A stretch of 64,000 nucleotides of DNA from the NCBI GenBank assembly GCA_963691705.1, contig OY829539.1:76791255-76855254 (forward strand), in the 5' to 3' direction. The notes beneath the pieces were generated by a model, which searched no databases, had not been told where the DNA came from, and saw only the letters and a list, made by a program, of their open reading frames with translations. The stretch comes from Viola odorata (taxonomy: Eukaryota; Streptophyta; Magnoliopsida; Malpighiales; Violaceae). Position numbers and translations under genes: made by a program. Of the stretch, positions 24,433 through 35,681 are shown piece by piece (position 1 is the first letter of the stretch; each line of letters starts with the position of its first letter).

Positions 24433-24562
24433 ATATCGGAGGCACTGCCCCCGAAACCCCGCCCCCTGAAAATAATTTCTGGATCCGTCCTTGCCCCTTA
24501 TCGGAGGCGCTGCCCTCGAAACCTTGCCCCCTGAAAATAATTTCTGGATCCGTCCTTGCCCC
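24433..24562 (+). repeat. Two tandem copies of a 65-bp unit
   Basis: Units 24433-24497 and 24498-24562 are about 93 percent identical by eye. Both contain TCGGAGGC(A/G)CTGCCC and end in CTGGATCCGTCCTTGCCCC, so the terminal repeat of the transposon is present twice. Confidence 0.85.
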
Positions 24563-27473
24563 TTGAAGATGCAGGGGTTGGATCATCAGCAGCAGTTGGA
24601 TCCACATCCAATCTAATAAGTGCAATGAGTGTTTCTTCTCTGGAATAGAGCAAATGATACAAATCAGTTAATAATTAATAAAAAAAAATTAAGAAAAAAA
24701 TTATAAAATCATTTTTATATCAAGGTATTGATGAATCTTCTGAATGTAACAAATATTAAACTGTCGTAATTGGGATTCATTCAAGGGGCAAGAAATAAAC
24801 ATTTCGAGCATATAAATTAAAATGATAATGAATTTTCAGTAACATATTGCAACCCTGAAACGAAAAATCAACATCAATAAGGGGGATTGAGATACAATTT
24901 TCTCCAAGCAAAAAATCTGTAGCTCTTAGCGAAAAAGAGACCTTACACAAGAGAGTTAAATCAAGGAACTACAAGAGAACTCAGAATAGCGATCTGACCT
25001 CCCAAAATATGATGCCCAATGCAGAGCTGTTCTTCCTTGTGCATCTCAAAAATTTGGACTGCCACTGACAGCAACAATTGGGCCCATGGCCCATTCATAC
25101 ACCAAGACCAGCAGCCAAGTGGATAACTCCTTGGCCTATTTCGTCGAAGATATTTGGTCCTTTACCTCCATCATGAACTTTATAGACAAGCCACTCACAG
25201 AGCCTATCCTTCAATAAACTTTGAATCAATTTGTCTCTACGGTTTGTGTGATTGCTTACAGAGACCATAGAATTCTCTGCCATGCTTTCCAAATCGCCTT
25301 TACAATCATTTCTCATAGAAGATAAGGTCCTTCTTAGCCCACACCCTTCACATCCATCAACAGAGCAATTCAACCTCCTCACCCCCAAGTCTAAACATAG
25401 CAACTTTGCTAGACGCATTTGAAATTGCAGTTCCTCAACTTGATTACTTCTTACCCAAGAAGAAATAATCCCAGATGGATAATCACGATATTCAAACACC
25501 CTCACCTCATTGCATGCTAACCTGTTGCAGCAAGTCAGGTAGAATGGAACTGTCCCAGTAGAATGTGAAGGAGCTTGACATCGGATAACATTGTCAGTCA
25601 AAACCTCTGCAGGCACTTCAACTTCACCAAACATACAGCCCCATTTAGAGTCGCTATAAATCTTCTTGTAACCCAAAAATGAGCCAATGATCAAAACCTG
25701 ACAAATAAGAGTCATTATTCAGCATAAACTTCTATTTGAAATCCTCAAGCTCATGCAAATAAGCAAATTGTAAGCCATAGTTTTAACCCGCCCTCTACTG
25801 AAAAGGAAAAAAAAGATAACTCATCTAAGATAAGTGGACAAACCTTTGTTTCAACACCAGAATAAGCTCAGTCTGGTGACAAATCAATAATGCTAAATAG
25901 CTGTTCTTTGAGAAAGAGAAGGGCCCAATGGGTCCATATCCAAGTGCATATGATGTGATAAGCTAGAAACTTCCTTCCCGTCACTTTCAGCACCAATTGA
26001 ATTCCAATAATTGCTCGAGTCAGAGGCCATCAGAGAGCTATCAAAATCTCCACCAATTTCTTTATCCATCCAACGGCCAAAACTGTCAAGTTCCTTCAGC
26101 TCTCCTTATCCTGTAGCGTTTACTGCCATCTTTGCCTTCTAATTGGACTTTGGTGGTAGAAGGAGCTGCTGTTTGAGAACCAGAATGATCATGGAATTGG
26201 GATGGAATCAAATTGAAGTCATGCTCCTGCACAAGAACAAAAGTGAATGCATCACTTTGCAATTTTTTCCAGGATGCAATAACAAGAATATGAACAAAAC
26301 AAGGTGCAATGAGTTGAATTTAGAACAATGAAATGACTAAGTAAAATCTGTTGATTATCTTTCACAAGAGATGGAAATGCACCAAATATCTGAAACCAAT
26401 ATTACCATAGTGATACAGATGTGGGATGACATTCATAAGGAAAATTATAATGTGCATGGCACGGCAATTCCTTAGTGTGCAATTAGATTGAAAATGCAGA
26501 GCTACATGGATAATTCAAGCAAATTTTATGCATATGCAGGGCCAACTTACATTCTTTTTCTTGTTTTGATGAATAACCAACCAACCAACTTATTTTGAGA
26601 TTGAAAAAAGATGGATATTAAGTTTAGGTACTCAGCCACCTCAAGAAAACTGACATTAAAAAAAAAAAAGCCTTTTGCATTTAGTCCATAAAAAGCATTG
26701 ATGAAAATCAAACAGAAAAAGTAGTCAGATAGAAAGAGAATGCTGCCAAACTGAAAATGACAGACCTGAATTACCCTCTCAGAATCATTCCTAAAGCTAT
26801 TTGCAGTGACCAAAATATCCAGAATTGATCTGTCACTGTTTAGCGCAGCATCTGTTAGCTTATGGGTCACAAACTCAGTTCCACTAGGTTTTCCCACACA
26901 AAATTTCTGGTCATGAACACCATGCAAACTTGTGGTAGAGCTGCAAATCTCTGGCCACAGAGATGATCCTGTGCCGTAATCAGATTTGGCTCCAACAAAG
27001 CACTGTCTGATAAAATTCCTTGGTAAAACAGGAAATCCTGGAAAGAAGAATAAACCAGTTACACACATAATCCACAACTGGAACATGGAGAAGAGGTAAA
27101 AGCATTTCAACACACATGATGAAGTCACATAACGGAAGTAGGTAATCTGAGAAATTGGAAAAAATGCTTGTGCTGCATTGCAAAAAAGAACAACAGGCCA
27201 CAAAACTTTTTAATTCTTTTTAAAACTTTTTATGTCACTGGTAGGGCAAGATTAGTACAATGAATAGTCTGCAAGGTACATTACCTTCAACTGCCGAAGC
27301 AATTAAAGAAGAATTGTCTGACAAGCCATCAAAGGATTGGGTGAAAGTAGAGGCTCCTAGAGCACTCTTGGAATTAATGTCCTCAAAATCCAAAGATAAT
27401 GTTTCTGCATTCCAGTTAATCATGTTTGGACTTGATGAACAAGGTGCCTGAGCCATGGAGGTTACTGGGGCTG

Positions 27474-28378
27474 TGTTGGTGTCCAGCTCGAATGAGAAAA
27501 AGTGTGTGCATGTGGGTGTGTCGACGTGATGTGTGTGCTGGAAAGTGTAGAGGCAGCCATGTGGGTGTGTGCAAAGGAGAATGTAGCAGGAGCCAAAAGT
27601 GGGAATAAAGCCATCCCATTAATGAGTGAACATGTGCTGAGGCCTTGATGATGGCCGTTTGGCATGAGAGGGGAAAGTTGAACTTTCATGATGAAGTGGG
27701 CAAGGTGGTGTCGGCCAACTAAAAGAAAAGAAGGAAAGTTAGAAATGGCTTTGATTGGAAAAGTAAGGAAAGAAACGTGTAGGGGCCAAAATTGGATTAA
27801 TTCCAATTTGGACTTGGACTTCTCATGATCACACGGTGATTATGTGCTTTTTCTTTGGTTGGCACTCCATATATAAATAGATGCATTTGTGCATCAATGT
27901 ACAAAAAAAAAAAAGAAGAAGTGAGAGGGCAGAGCAGCAAGCTTGCAACGATGTAGCAAGAGAGAGAGAGATCAGTTGCAACGAAGAGCAACTGATCTGT
28001 GATTGAGAGGGATGTTCTTTGAATATCCGAGAGAGAAAAATAGAGAGTATTTTTCTTGTTTGTGATTGAGAGAAAAATAAACCAGCAAGGGTATTTATTT
28101 TTCTAGATTGTGTCTTCTCGATCTAGATGAGAGATTGAGTTGAGAGAGATTGTAAAAGGAATGTTGTTGAACATCCTGAGAGATTGTGAAAGGGATGCTG
28201 TTGAGCATCCTGATGTCATTGTAAGACTAATAATTTATTATTAGTGGAAGATTGTTCGGAGTTGGTCCCGTGATTTTTCCTCGTTTGAGGTTTTCCACGT
28301 AAAATTCTCGGTGTTGTGTTGTCTACTTGCTGTATTTTGATTGTGTTCGATCCTGGGCGGGAGATTTTTCTCCCAACA
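27474..28378 (+). repeat. 5' LTR
   Basis: Left LTR, highly similar to the right copy. Small differences include a few extra bases around TCTCATGATCACACGG here compared with the right LTR near 29617. Confidence 0.9.
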
Positions 28379-29115
28379 AATGGTAGCGGAGCTGATGGTT
28401 CGATGGGCATGCGGAGCTGAAGATACGGTTGGGCCTGTAAGATGGGTTTTGATCGGAACCGAAGGTTTGATGATCTTGTGGAGTAGATCCGATGGATTGG
28501 TGGGACGAGTATGTTGATGATGGCCCAGACCCAGTGCACGAGGTCTGGTGTAGTGGCGACACACAACGAATCTCCAAACTGATGAGCTAAAACGGTGGGT
28601 CAATAGATTGAGCTTGAAGTATGATGGGTGAATTACATACTTCGTGCAAGTTGATGGGCCAAAATTGGTGGGCTTACTCAGTTTGATGGTGAATTTTAAA
28701 GTACGGTGAATCTCCGAGAGGAACTTGAAGTCAGTGCACGAGAGATCTTTCTCCCAACAAATGGTAGCGGAGCTGATGGTTCGATGGGCATGCGGAGCTG
28801 AAGATCCGGTTGGGCTTGTAAGATGGGCTTTGATCGGAACCGAAGGTTTGATGATCTTGTGGAGTAGATCCGATGGATTGGTGAGACGAGTATGTTGATG
28901 ATGGCCCAGACCCAGTGCACGAGGTCTGGTGTAGTGGCGACACACAACAAATCTCCAAACTGATGAGCTAAAACGGTGGGCCAATAGATTGAGCCTGAAG
29001 TATGATGGGTGAATTTCATACTTCGTGCAAGTTGATGGGCCAAAATTGGTGGACTTACTCAGTTTGATGGTGAATTTTAAAGTACGGTGAATCTCTAAGA
29101 TGAACTTGAAGTCGG
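28379..29115 (+). repeat. Direct duplication of the internal region (two units of about 380 bp)
   Basis: The block starting GGTAGCGGAGCTGATGGTTC occurs at about 28381 and again at about 28762. It is followed in both copies by the same long stretch, with only scattered differences. The second copy is preceded by GAGATCTTTCTCCCAACAAA, a repeat of the LTR end, so the primer-binding site is also doubled. Confidence 0.88.
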
Positions 29116-29270
29116 TGGGTCTTGTTGAGGACTATGTAGAGCTTCGTTCGAGAGGGAGATTGTTGAACTCAGATGGTGAGTCTGGTGGTACTTTGTTCGA
29201 GGGGGAGATCGTTGTAGTGTAAATGTATGAAGATTGATGTTTTCTCATGATATGAGCTGGAGGGGAGAAT

Positions 29271-30166
29271 TATTGGTATCCGCCTCGAATGTGAAAAAGT
29301 GTGTGCATGTGGGTGTGTGGACGTGATGTGTGTGCTGGAAAGTGTAGAAGCAGCCATGTGGGTGTGTGCAAAGGAGAATGTGGCAGGAGCCAAAAGTGGG
29401 AATAAAGTCATCCCATTAATGAGTGAACATGTGCTGAGGCCTTGATGATGGCCGTTTGGCATGAGAGGGGAAAGTTGAACTTTCATGATGAAGTGGGCAA
29501 GGTGGTGTAGGCCAACTAAAAGAAAAGAAGGAAAGTTAGAAATGGCTTTGATTGGAAAAGTAAGGAAAGAAACGTGTAGGGGCCAAAATTGGATTAATTC
29601 CAATTTGGACTTGGACTTCTACGGTGATCATGTGCTTTTTCTTTGGTTGGCACTCCATATAAGATGCATTTGTGCATCAATACACACCCAAAAAAAAGAA
29701 GAAGTGAGAGGGCAGAGCAGCAAGCTTGCAACGATGTAGCAAGAGAGAGAGATCAGTTGCAACGAAGAGTAACTGATCTGTGATTGAGAGGGATGTTCAT
29801 TGAATATCCGAGAGAGAAAAATAGAGAGTATTTTTCTTGTTTGTGATTGAGAGAAAAATAAACCAGTGAGGGTATTTATTTTTTTATTTTTTAGATTGTG
29901 TCTCCTCGATCTAGATAAGAGATTGAGTTGAGAGAGAATGTAAAAGGGATGTTGTGGAACATCCTGAGAGATTGTGAAAGGGATGCTGTTGAGCATCCTG
30001 ATGTGATTGTAAGACTAATAATTTATTATTAGTGGAAGATTGTTCGGAGTTGGTCTCGTAGTTTTTTCTCGTTTGAGGTTTTCCACGTAAAATTCTCGGT
30101 GTTGTGTTGTCTGCTTGCTGTATTTTGATTGTGTTCGATCCTGGGCGGGAGATCTTTCTCCCAACA
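29271..30166 (+). repeat. 3' LTR
   Basis: Right LTR, ending TCTTTCTCCCAACA immediately before the GGCTG target duplication. Confidence 0.9.
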
Positions 30167-31002
30167 GGCTGTTGAAGAAAGGAAGGAGCAAAACTGGGTT
30201 GGATATTTTCAACCTGTACACCTGGATCTACGAGCAATTGTGACATACCAGAATTGTATCCCTACACCAAAAAACAGTAATTAATTAGGAATTGTTGCAA
30301 ACTAAAGAAGAAAAGTTTGAGCATAATTCACAAGTATCAGAATCAAAAGAACTTAGACTCACATGCTCACTTACACACTATTGTTGCAATATGCAAGCAG
30401 TGAAGATTTAAGGGAATCGTTGCCTCCATCAGGTCTTTCACAAATATAAACATTCTAAAGGGAGGGAGATTCAAAAGATTGCTACAAAGAGATACCTCAT
30501 TTACTTCTCTGTAGTGAACAAGAACAACATGCTCTAGCTTCCTGGAGTGCCAAAAACAGAAGCAAAACCACATTATAGAAGGGAGAATACAAGAAAATAA
30601 CTCTGCAGAGCCAGTAGCACTCACTCGTCAAGCATCCAATAGCATCGTCTTTGAAAGTTCTCGTTATCCTCTCCATGGGCATAGTAACAATGAAGAACAT
30701 CCACACTGCCAAACTATATAGACCAGTAGAGAGAGAAGTCAAACCAGAAGATGCTTTGACTGGATCTCATAGGACGCTCATCCAAAAAACATTTGTACAT
30801 CTAGGATATGAAAGTCACCATAGACACAGTGATACACAAATGTTCTAAAATTCTGTAAATAAATTGATCCATGCATCATGCATGCAAAAGAAAGTAGCTA
30901 CAACAAGTATGCAAAGCAATGTTATGGATGGATATGGATGTGAAATAAGAAGAGAAACTAACCTAGTGGCTGGTCGGGAAGATATTTTCTAGTATCAGTC
31001 AT

Positions 31003-31742
31003 CAACGCAAGGCTTAGGGTTCTTTCATCGCCTAATCAAACAACACCTCAAGTATCAGAATCCTCAAACCTTGAATAAAATAGAAATAGAAAAGAAAAGA
31101 ACTGAAATGGAAGAAATTAAAAGAAAAGAAAGCCAAGAGAAAGACGGGAAGCAAATCCGAAAGGGAATTGTGAATCAATAATCCTAAGACAGGGCACAGA
31201 GAATCATCAGTGTAGGAGGCGGTTGAGAAAAAGAGGTGAACCTTATAACTGGAAGCGAGAAACGAAGGTGGGGAGGGAAGGCACTGAATCAAACCGTCTG
31301 TCAATTTAAAAAGAGAAGAGGGAGATGGATAGCGTTTGAGGAACGAAAAGGCAAAGGAAAAGGAAATAGAAGAGAAGTCAATGTCCGTAGGATTTGTGTC
31401 CACACTCAGTAATCTCCCTCCCGCGATACCTCCAGAACAAGAAGATGAAAATAAGGAAAAAGAAAAGATGAAATATGCAAAAAAAGAAAGAATAGAGCGA
31501 GCGCGCGATATTATCTGTGGGTGGGGTCCCACCCTACGTGGCATCGATAAAGCAACGCATCTCGCCTTGCATCCTGCATCCTGCGTCGGTGCGTCCTGCG
31601 TCCTGCGTCCTGCGTCCTGCGTGCGGTCAGATGTATGGTAACTAGTACTCCTATGATTTCTGTGATTTCTGTCCACTTGTCCGATCCCTGGTTTTGGGAT
31701 CGCTGATTTTTTTTAAAGTAAAGATAATAGGTTAAACTTATA
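31003..31742. other. Former CAMTA 5' region and intergenic sequence
   Basis: Probably the old 5' leader and promoter of the CAMTA relic. A long minus-strand open frame here (31032-31676) has low complexity and no family resemblance, so I do not call it a gene. A 7-bp minisatellite sits at about 31567-31622. Confidence 0.5.
31567..31622 (+). repeat. 7-bp minisatellite (TGCGTCC)n
   Basis: About seven units of TGCGTCC / TGCATCC in tandem. Confidence 0.85.
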
Positions 31743-31958
31743 CTCCCTCTGTCCAGGTTTAATAGACGCGTGTACTGTAGACACGCGTCTCGAGGAAGTC
31801 GAATGACTCACTATTTGATCTCAAAAAAATTCGTACTTTTTTTCGAACGTACATTTAAGAAAAAATTCGTAATTTTTTGGGGTTAAATAGTGAGTCATCC
31901 GGCCTCTTCGAGATGCGTGTCTACGGTACACGCGTCCATTAATAATGGACAGAGGGAG
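31743..31958. mobile_element. Foldback Stowaway-like MITE (CTCCCTCTGTCC ends)
   Basis: Termini CTCCCTCTGTCC and GGACAGAGGGAG are flanked by TA duplications. The two halves are largely self-complementary (for example GACACGCGTCTCGAGGAAG against CTTCGAGATGCGTGTC), so a transcript would form a long hairpin. It is related to the element at 38128-38360. Confidence 0.85.
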
Positions 31959-31960
31959 TA

Positions 31961-32808
31961 ACTTATATCATACTTAAAATCATAAGTTTTAACTAATTGA
32001 ATTATAAAATATTATTTTAAAATTTTGATGAGAAAGTTCAAGATTGGTTGGGAAGGAAGGATGTAATAAGAGTAGAAAGGAGTATCAAATTAAAAAAAAA
32101 AAAATAGAGTAGAAAGGAGTATCAATTTTTAAAAAAAAAATTGTTACCATGTAAAACACAAAAATATTACTATTACTAATACAAAAATTAAAATTAAATT
32201 GAAAAGTGCGTCGAGAACCCATAGCACATAAAATATTAATTCGTTACCAAAATAATACTATTTGTCATTTTTGAACAAGATACTACTGTCATTTTTTTAG
32301 GTGCCTTTTTATCCAAAAATATTAACCGTGCATTAGTTAAAGTTTATGTTTGGGTTTTGTAGCTGACTCTTCCCGCCATCGAAAGTTTGTAGTATGTAAT
32401 AAGAGCCCAGTCCAACTAAGGGGATGGCGCCAAGCCCAATTGCACGACTGCTAGTGGCTCGATTGCAGCCCCAGTTTTCTGAATTCAGCTCGCAAGTTGT
32501 AGCAGTAGCAGCTCACCAGACGTTGACGCCACGCTAATCTAGTTTAAACTCACACAAGTCATTCAAAGACCAAAATCACAAACTATACGGCCCCTAGTTC
32601 GTTCGACTATAATCAGATCAATGTATTATTATTAATTGAAGAAATTGATATCCTCCAAGAAAGTTAGGGCAGCTCATAGTAGGGATAACATACAGAACAC
32701 GTACTAAAGCTATAGTTTTTCCTCAGTAGTAGTACAAAAAAATAACTGTTTCACGGTAAAAAATAAATTAAAAAAACAGCAAAAATGTGGATATGCATGC
32801 TACCGTCC
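31961..32808. other. Intergenic, no gene seen
   Basis: AT-rich sequence with homopolymer runs. Its right part is probably the 3' flank of the minus-strand methyltransferase. Confidence 0.5.
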
Positions 32809-34949
32809 TTACTCATCTGCCACTTCATGCTTTGACTCCATCTTCGAACATTTGTGCTGCTAGGAATAAAAGTTGCAGTGAAATTAAAGTCACGTATCTA
32901 GCCACTTGTAAACAGATTATAGATAATAGAAAATACACTACCAGCAGAAAAAATATATATTACTAACTCAAAATCTGTATAGGCAGCCAAATCCCATAAG
33001 TTTGATTGAGTAGCAACATAGAAGAAGCACAATTGCCCAAAGAAGGGAGTAGCTTTCACCAACCTTTGTACAAACATATATGTAATGGACGTCAGGGTAA
33101 TTTCCAAGCACTGCTTCCATTGAGCTTCCATTGTCATCCAAAGGAATAGGCTTTGTCAACTCCCAAGTAGGATGTACAGATCCTCCATCTAATGGAGGCT
33201 TGCCTGCATAATGCAAACAGTAAGATTGGGTCATAAAAATCATTTCAAAAAATGATTGGCAAAACATGAACAAAATTATATAAACAATAACAACCAACAA
33301 ACTAAACAAGAAGCATTTAGGCAAGTTATCAAATGAATGTCGCAATACAAACATCTCCCTTAGCAAAGGAGAGTAAAACACACAAATTTGAAGCAAGTGT
33401 TTTCCTTTGGGAAAGGCGTATCCGTAATGTGTGAAGGTTAATTTTAGTTTAAGAGTTCATGTAGTTTAGTGGTTGAACATGGCAGCAGGTGTCTGTAATT
33501 CCACATTGAAAGTTCTCTCTCTTCACATAAAAAGTAAATTAAACTTCTTCTTTAGTTAAGTAATTTTCCAAAAAAAATGGGCAAGCAAATGTAACTAAAA
33601 TAAAGGCAGATGGCCTCAACAATTTCAATTAAGGAATACTGCAATGATAAGATGCAGCAAGAAAAGGTAGCAGCCAGCTAGGCACAATAAAGAAGTGATA
33701 GCTATAATATCTCAGTTCATGAAACAAATAAGCAGCTTGAAAAATAGACAAGGAGTAATGAACCTATGACATGGAAGTTTATCCCCCACATACACGATTC
33801 TCTCAACAATCGTAGGCGATATGCTGGAGCTCCATATGTAACCTGCAGCTTTTAACATGACTAGTTAAGTGCATGAAGCAAAGAATCAATAGTTGAAAGT
33901 TAGGATGCATTTACCAGGATATATACTCCTTCATCCTTCAGGACCCTATAGTTTGTCATCAACTGCTTCAATATATGGTGAACATATCAACAAGGAAAAC
34001 AGAAACAAGTAAAAACAGAAGGAGGAAACAAGTTGAATAGCACGTTCCTTATAGTTCACGAGTTTACCTCCAAACCTCCTCCAGCATCTTGGTTGCATTT
34101 TGTCGCGAATCATTCCCACACTACAGAGAAGAATATGCTACAGTGTAAACACATTGCCACAGCAAAAATGGTATGTACATATTAAGCAGTCAATGTCAGC
34201 TGATTTAGACAGTAGAGGAGATTCAAGACTCACCAAGATAGAATCCAGAGTCCCTGAAAACCATGTCAAAAGTGAAAGTACGATATTAAATTAGCTAAAG
34301 TTATATTTCATCCATTCTTTCGAAAAGAGAGTGCAACGCATATTTTGCGATAGAAGCTACCTTTATCGATAACAGCATCAAAAGAACCCGTTTGAAAAGC
34401 ACTCATGACTCGGACATCCATTTCAATATCTAGCTAATTTAAGGAAATAAAAACTAAAATTAGGAAAAACCAATTGTTGCAGAGTAAAAACTAGGACACT
34501 ATATTGATTTGTTAAGAGGATACATTTGAGTAGAGGTTGATTAGAATACTTCTTCTGCATAGCATCAATCACCACTTTGGATATATCAATGTTCACCACA
34601 TCCTCGAATCCATCGTCTACCATACCTTCACTAAATCCTGTGATCCAAGTTTTTTTTAAAATGATTAAAGAAAAAGAGAAATTATAATCCGAAGACAAAT
34701 GGTTGGGCGCATAGATTGCAAAAACACGGGAAACCTAAGAAGGAAGAGGGGAAATGTGAGGCATGCACCTGAGTTTCCGCATCCAACGACGAGGATCCGA
34801 GGGTGGTTACGGCGAGGGATGTAGTGATTGATGAGAGGAGCTAAGGAAGGATACTTCTGGTACCAGTCGAAGGGACCTGATTCATTGGTGTACCTGCTGT
34901 CCCAGTACCATGGCTCGCCGTATGCTTGCGTCGATGTTCCCGTCATCAC
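32809..34949 (-). CDS. SAM-dependent methyltransferase, EEF1A lysine methyltransferase 4-like (METTL13 family)
   Basis: Class I SAM-dependent methyltransferase of 245 residues, similar to the plant At3g17365-type proteins and animal EEF1AKMT4; the lysine-methylating role is inferred from family only. Nine exons on the minus strand: 34769-34949, 34524-34637, 34361-34429, 34234-34253, 34068-34120, 33915-33945, 33764-33842, 33064-33203, 32809-32859. They join in frame with standard GT-AG borders. The N-terminus has YGEPWYWDSRY and a SAM-binding motif I ILVVGCGNSG (about 52-61). The VDDGFEDVVNIDIS segment carries the acidic residue after beta-2. MDVRVMSAF and the DAVIDKGTLDSIL motif are characteristic of this family. 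The C-terminus has WELTKPIPL and DVHYIYVCTK. The last exon (16 codons, ending HEVADE) is the least certain. It looks intact. Confidence 0.88.
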
Positions 34950-35681
34950 ATACCCCTCTTTAGACCTGGTATTGGTAGTCGGTGGTTTAATTGCGACGCT
35001 TGGATCTTATTCTGCAGACAAGCGTAAGCTACATTGATTCATTCCTTTTGGTTTGCTGGTTGGTTGGTTGTTGAGTAAATGTTTCCTTCTGTTGATTGCA
35101 GGAGGAAAATGAAATGAAAGGCATCTGATGAAAATGATTTTCTCCAGCGCAGCATGTCATTTAACCTCCCTAGACGTACCGAAATGCTTGTTGGGCCGGG
35201 TCGGTTAGCCAGTCTAAGAAGCAAAAGGCCTTGGCCACAAGTAGATTTGTTGGCTGTGCAAAAATATACTCTCTCACGTTTTGAAACAAAGTGGTTGAAG
35301 ATGTCTCCGACTACTTTTAAATGTCGTTTTCACATTTCCATACATTTTTCACTTTTGTCTGCGGATTTTACCCTTGCCACCAAACAAAGGCGCGAGCATC
35401 GTCTTCCTCTGCCATTCTCAAGCTTCTCTCCCAGAATAAAAAAAGTTGTTCGAATTTTTGGGAAATTTGGGAGGGAAATTGAAATCAAATTGGGTGGGAA
35501 ATGGAAATTTGGGATGTCAATCACCGTGTTCACTATATATTCTTTGTGTTTAATCAACTTTTATTTCGTCTTCTCTAACCACAGTTTCCTCCTTAACTCC
35601 ATAGAAAATTAAAGTTTTATCATCTTGTTGAATTCTATCATAGAAAGCATCGACTACTTGAAAGATTCTCAATACGACTCC
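34950..35681. promoter_or_regulatory. Divergent intergenic region between two genes
   Basis: The minus-strand methyltransferase and the plus-strand repeat gene start about 730 bp apart. CTATATATTC near 35533 is a plausible TATA element for the plus-strand gene. A short C/T-rich stretch lies at about 35400-35430. No other element can be assigned. Confidence 0.35.

Larger units (their letters stand above)
23509..24562. mobile_element. TIR element inserted in the CAMTA ankyrin exon, class unassigned
   Basis: The CAMTA reading frame is interrupted between PTPA (minus strand, near 24570) and PGGHSAADLASS (near 23510). The inserted block begins GGCAGGGACGGATCCAG and ends with the complement GGCAAGGACGGATCCAG, a near-perfect 17-bp terminal inverted repeat. 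Near the right end a 65-bp unit is repeated in tandem (24433-24497 and 24498-24562), each ending in the TIR. Two tRNA-like segments lie near the left end. No transposase is seen. The superfamily is not clear to me. Confidence 0.65.
27474..30166 (+). mobile_element. Non-autonomous LTR retrotransposon in a CAMTA exon
   Basis: Two long terminal repeats (27474-28378, about 905 bp, and 29271-30166, about 896 bp) begin TGTTGGT / TATTGGT and end TCTCCCAACA. The flanking 5-bp target duplication GGCTG is perfect (27469-27473 and 30167-30171). A primer-binding-site-like TGGTAGCGGAGC follows the 5' LTR, and a purine-rich GGAGGGGAGAAT precedes the 3' LTR. The 892-bp interior has no gag or pol. It consists of a direct duplication, so this is a TRIM/LARD-type passenger that needs enzymes from elsewhere. 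Its ORFs are shadows and are not annotated. Confidence 0.92.
22685..31002 (-). pseudogene. Calmodulin-binding transcription activator (CAMTA), heavily damaged
   Basis: CAMTAs are nuclear, calmodulin-regulated transcription factors with CG-1, TIG, ankyrin and IQ domains. Recognisable exons on the minus strand: 30963-31002 (MTDTRKYLPDQPL), 30625-30713 and 30496-30541 (end of CG-1: DVLHCYYAHGEDNENFQRR and EHVVLVHYREVNE), 30172-30261 and 27285-27468 (one region split by an LTR element), 26766-27037, about 25850-26222, 25020-25700 (TIG and first ankyrin), about 24563-24640 and 23003-23510 (ankyrin, IQ), 22685-22912 (IQ: QVRKQYRKVIWSV). Lesions: the N-terminal CG-1 exons are absent between 30714 and 30962. 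There are frameshifts near 25906, 25100 and 23085, and TGA stops at 25868-25870 and 25046-25048. Insertions lie at 27474-30166 and 23509-24562, and similarity ends abruptly at 22685. It resembles the CAMTA1-3 group. No functional product seems possible. Confidence 0.9.

Noticed and set aside
28216..30246. Several minus-strand open frames of 80-250 codons within the LTR element
   Set aside because: They are paired copies caused by the internal and LTR duplications, without gag, protease, RT or integrase motifs.
31032..31676. Long minus-strand open frame (214 codons) upstream of CAMTA
   Set aside because: Low-complexity Phe/Ser-rich translation from C/T-rich DNA with a minisatellite in it; fits an old leader/promoter rather than a protein.
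33440..33530. SINE candidate with a TAGTTTAGTGGTTGAAC box A-like motif
   Set aside because: No convincing box B, tail or target duplication; it lies in an intron of the methyltransferase gene.
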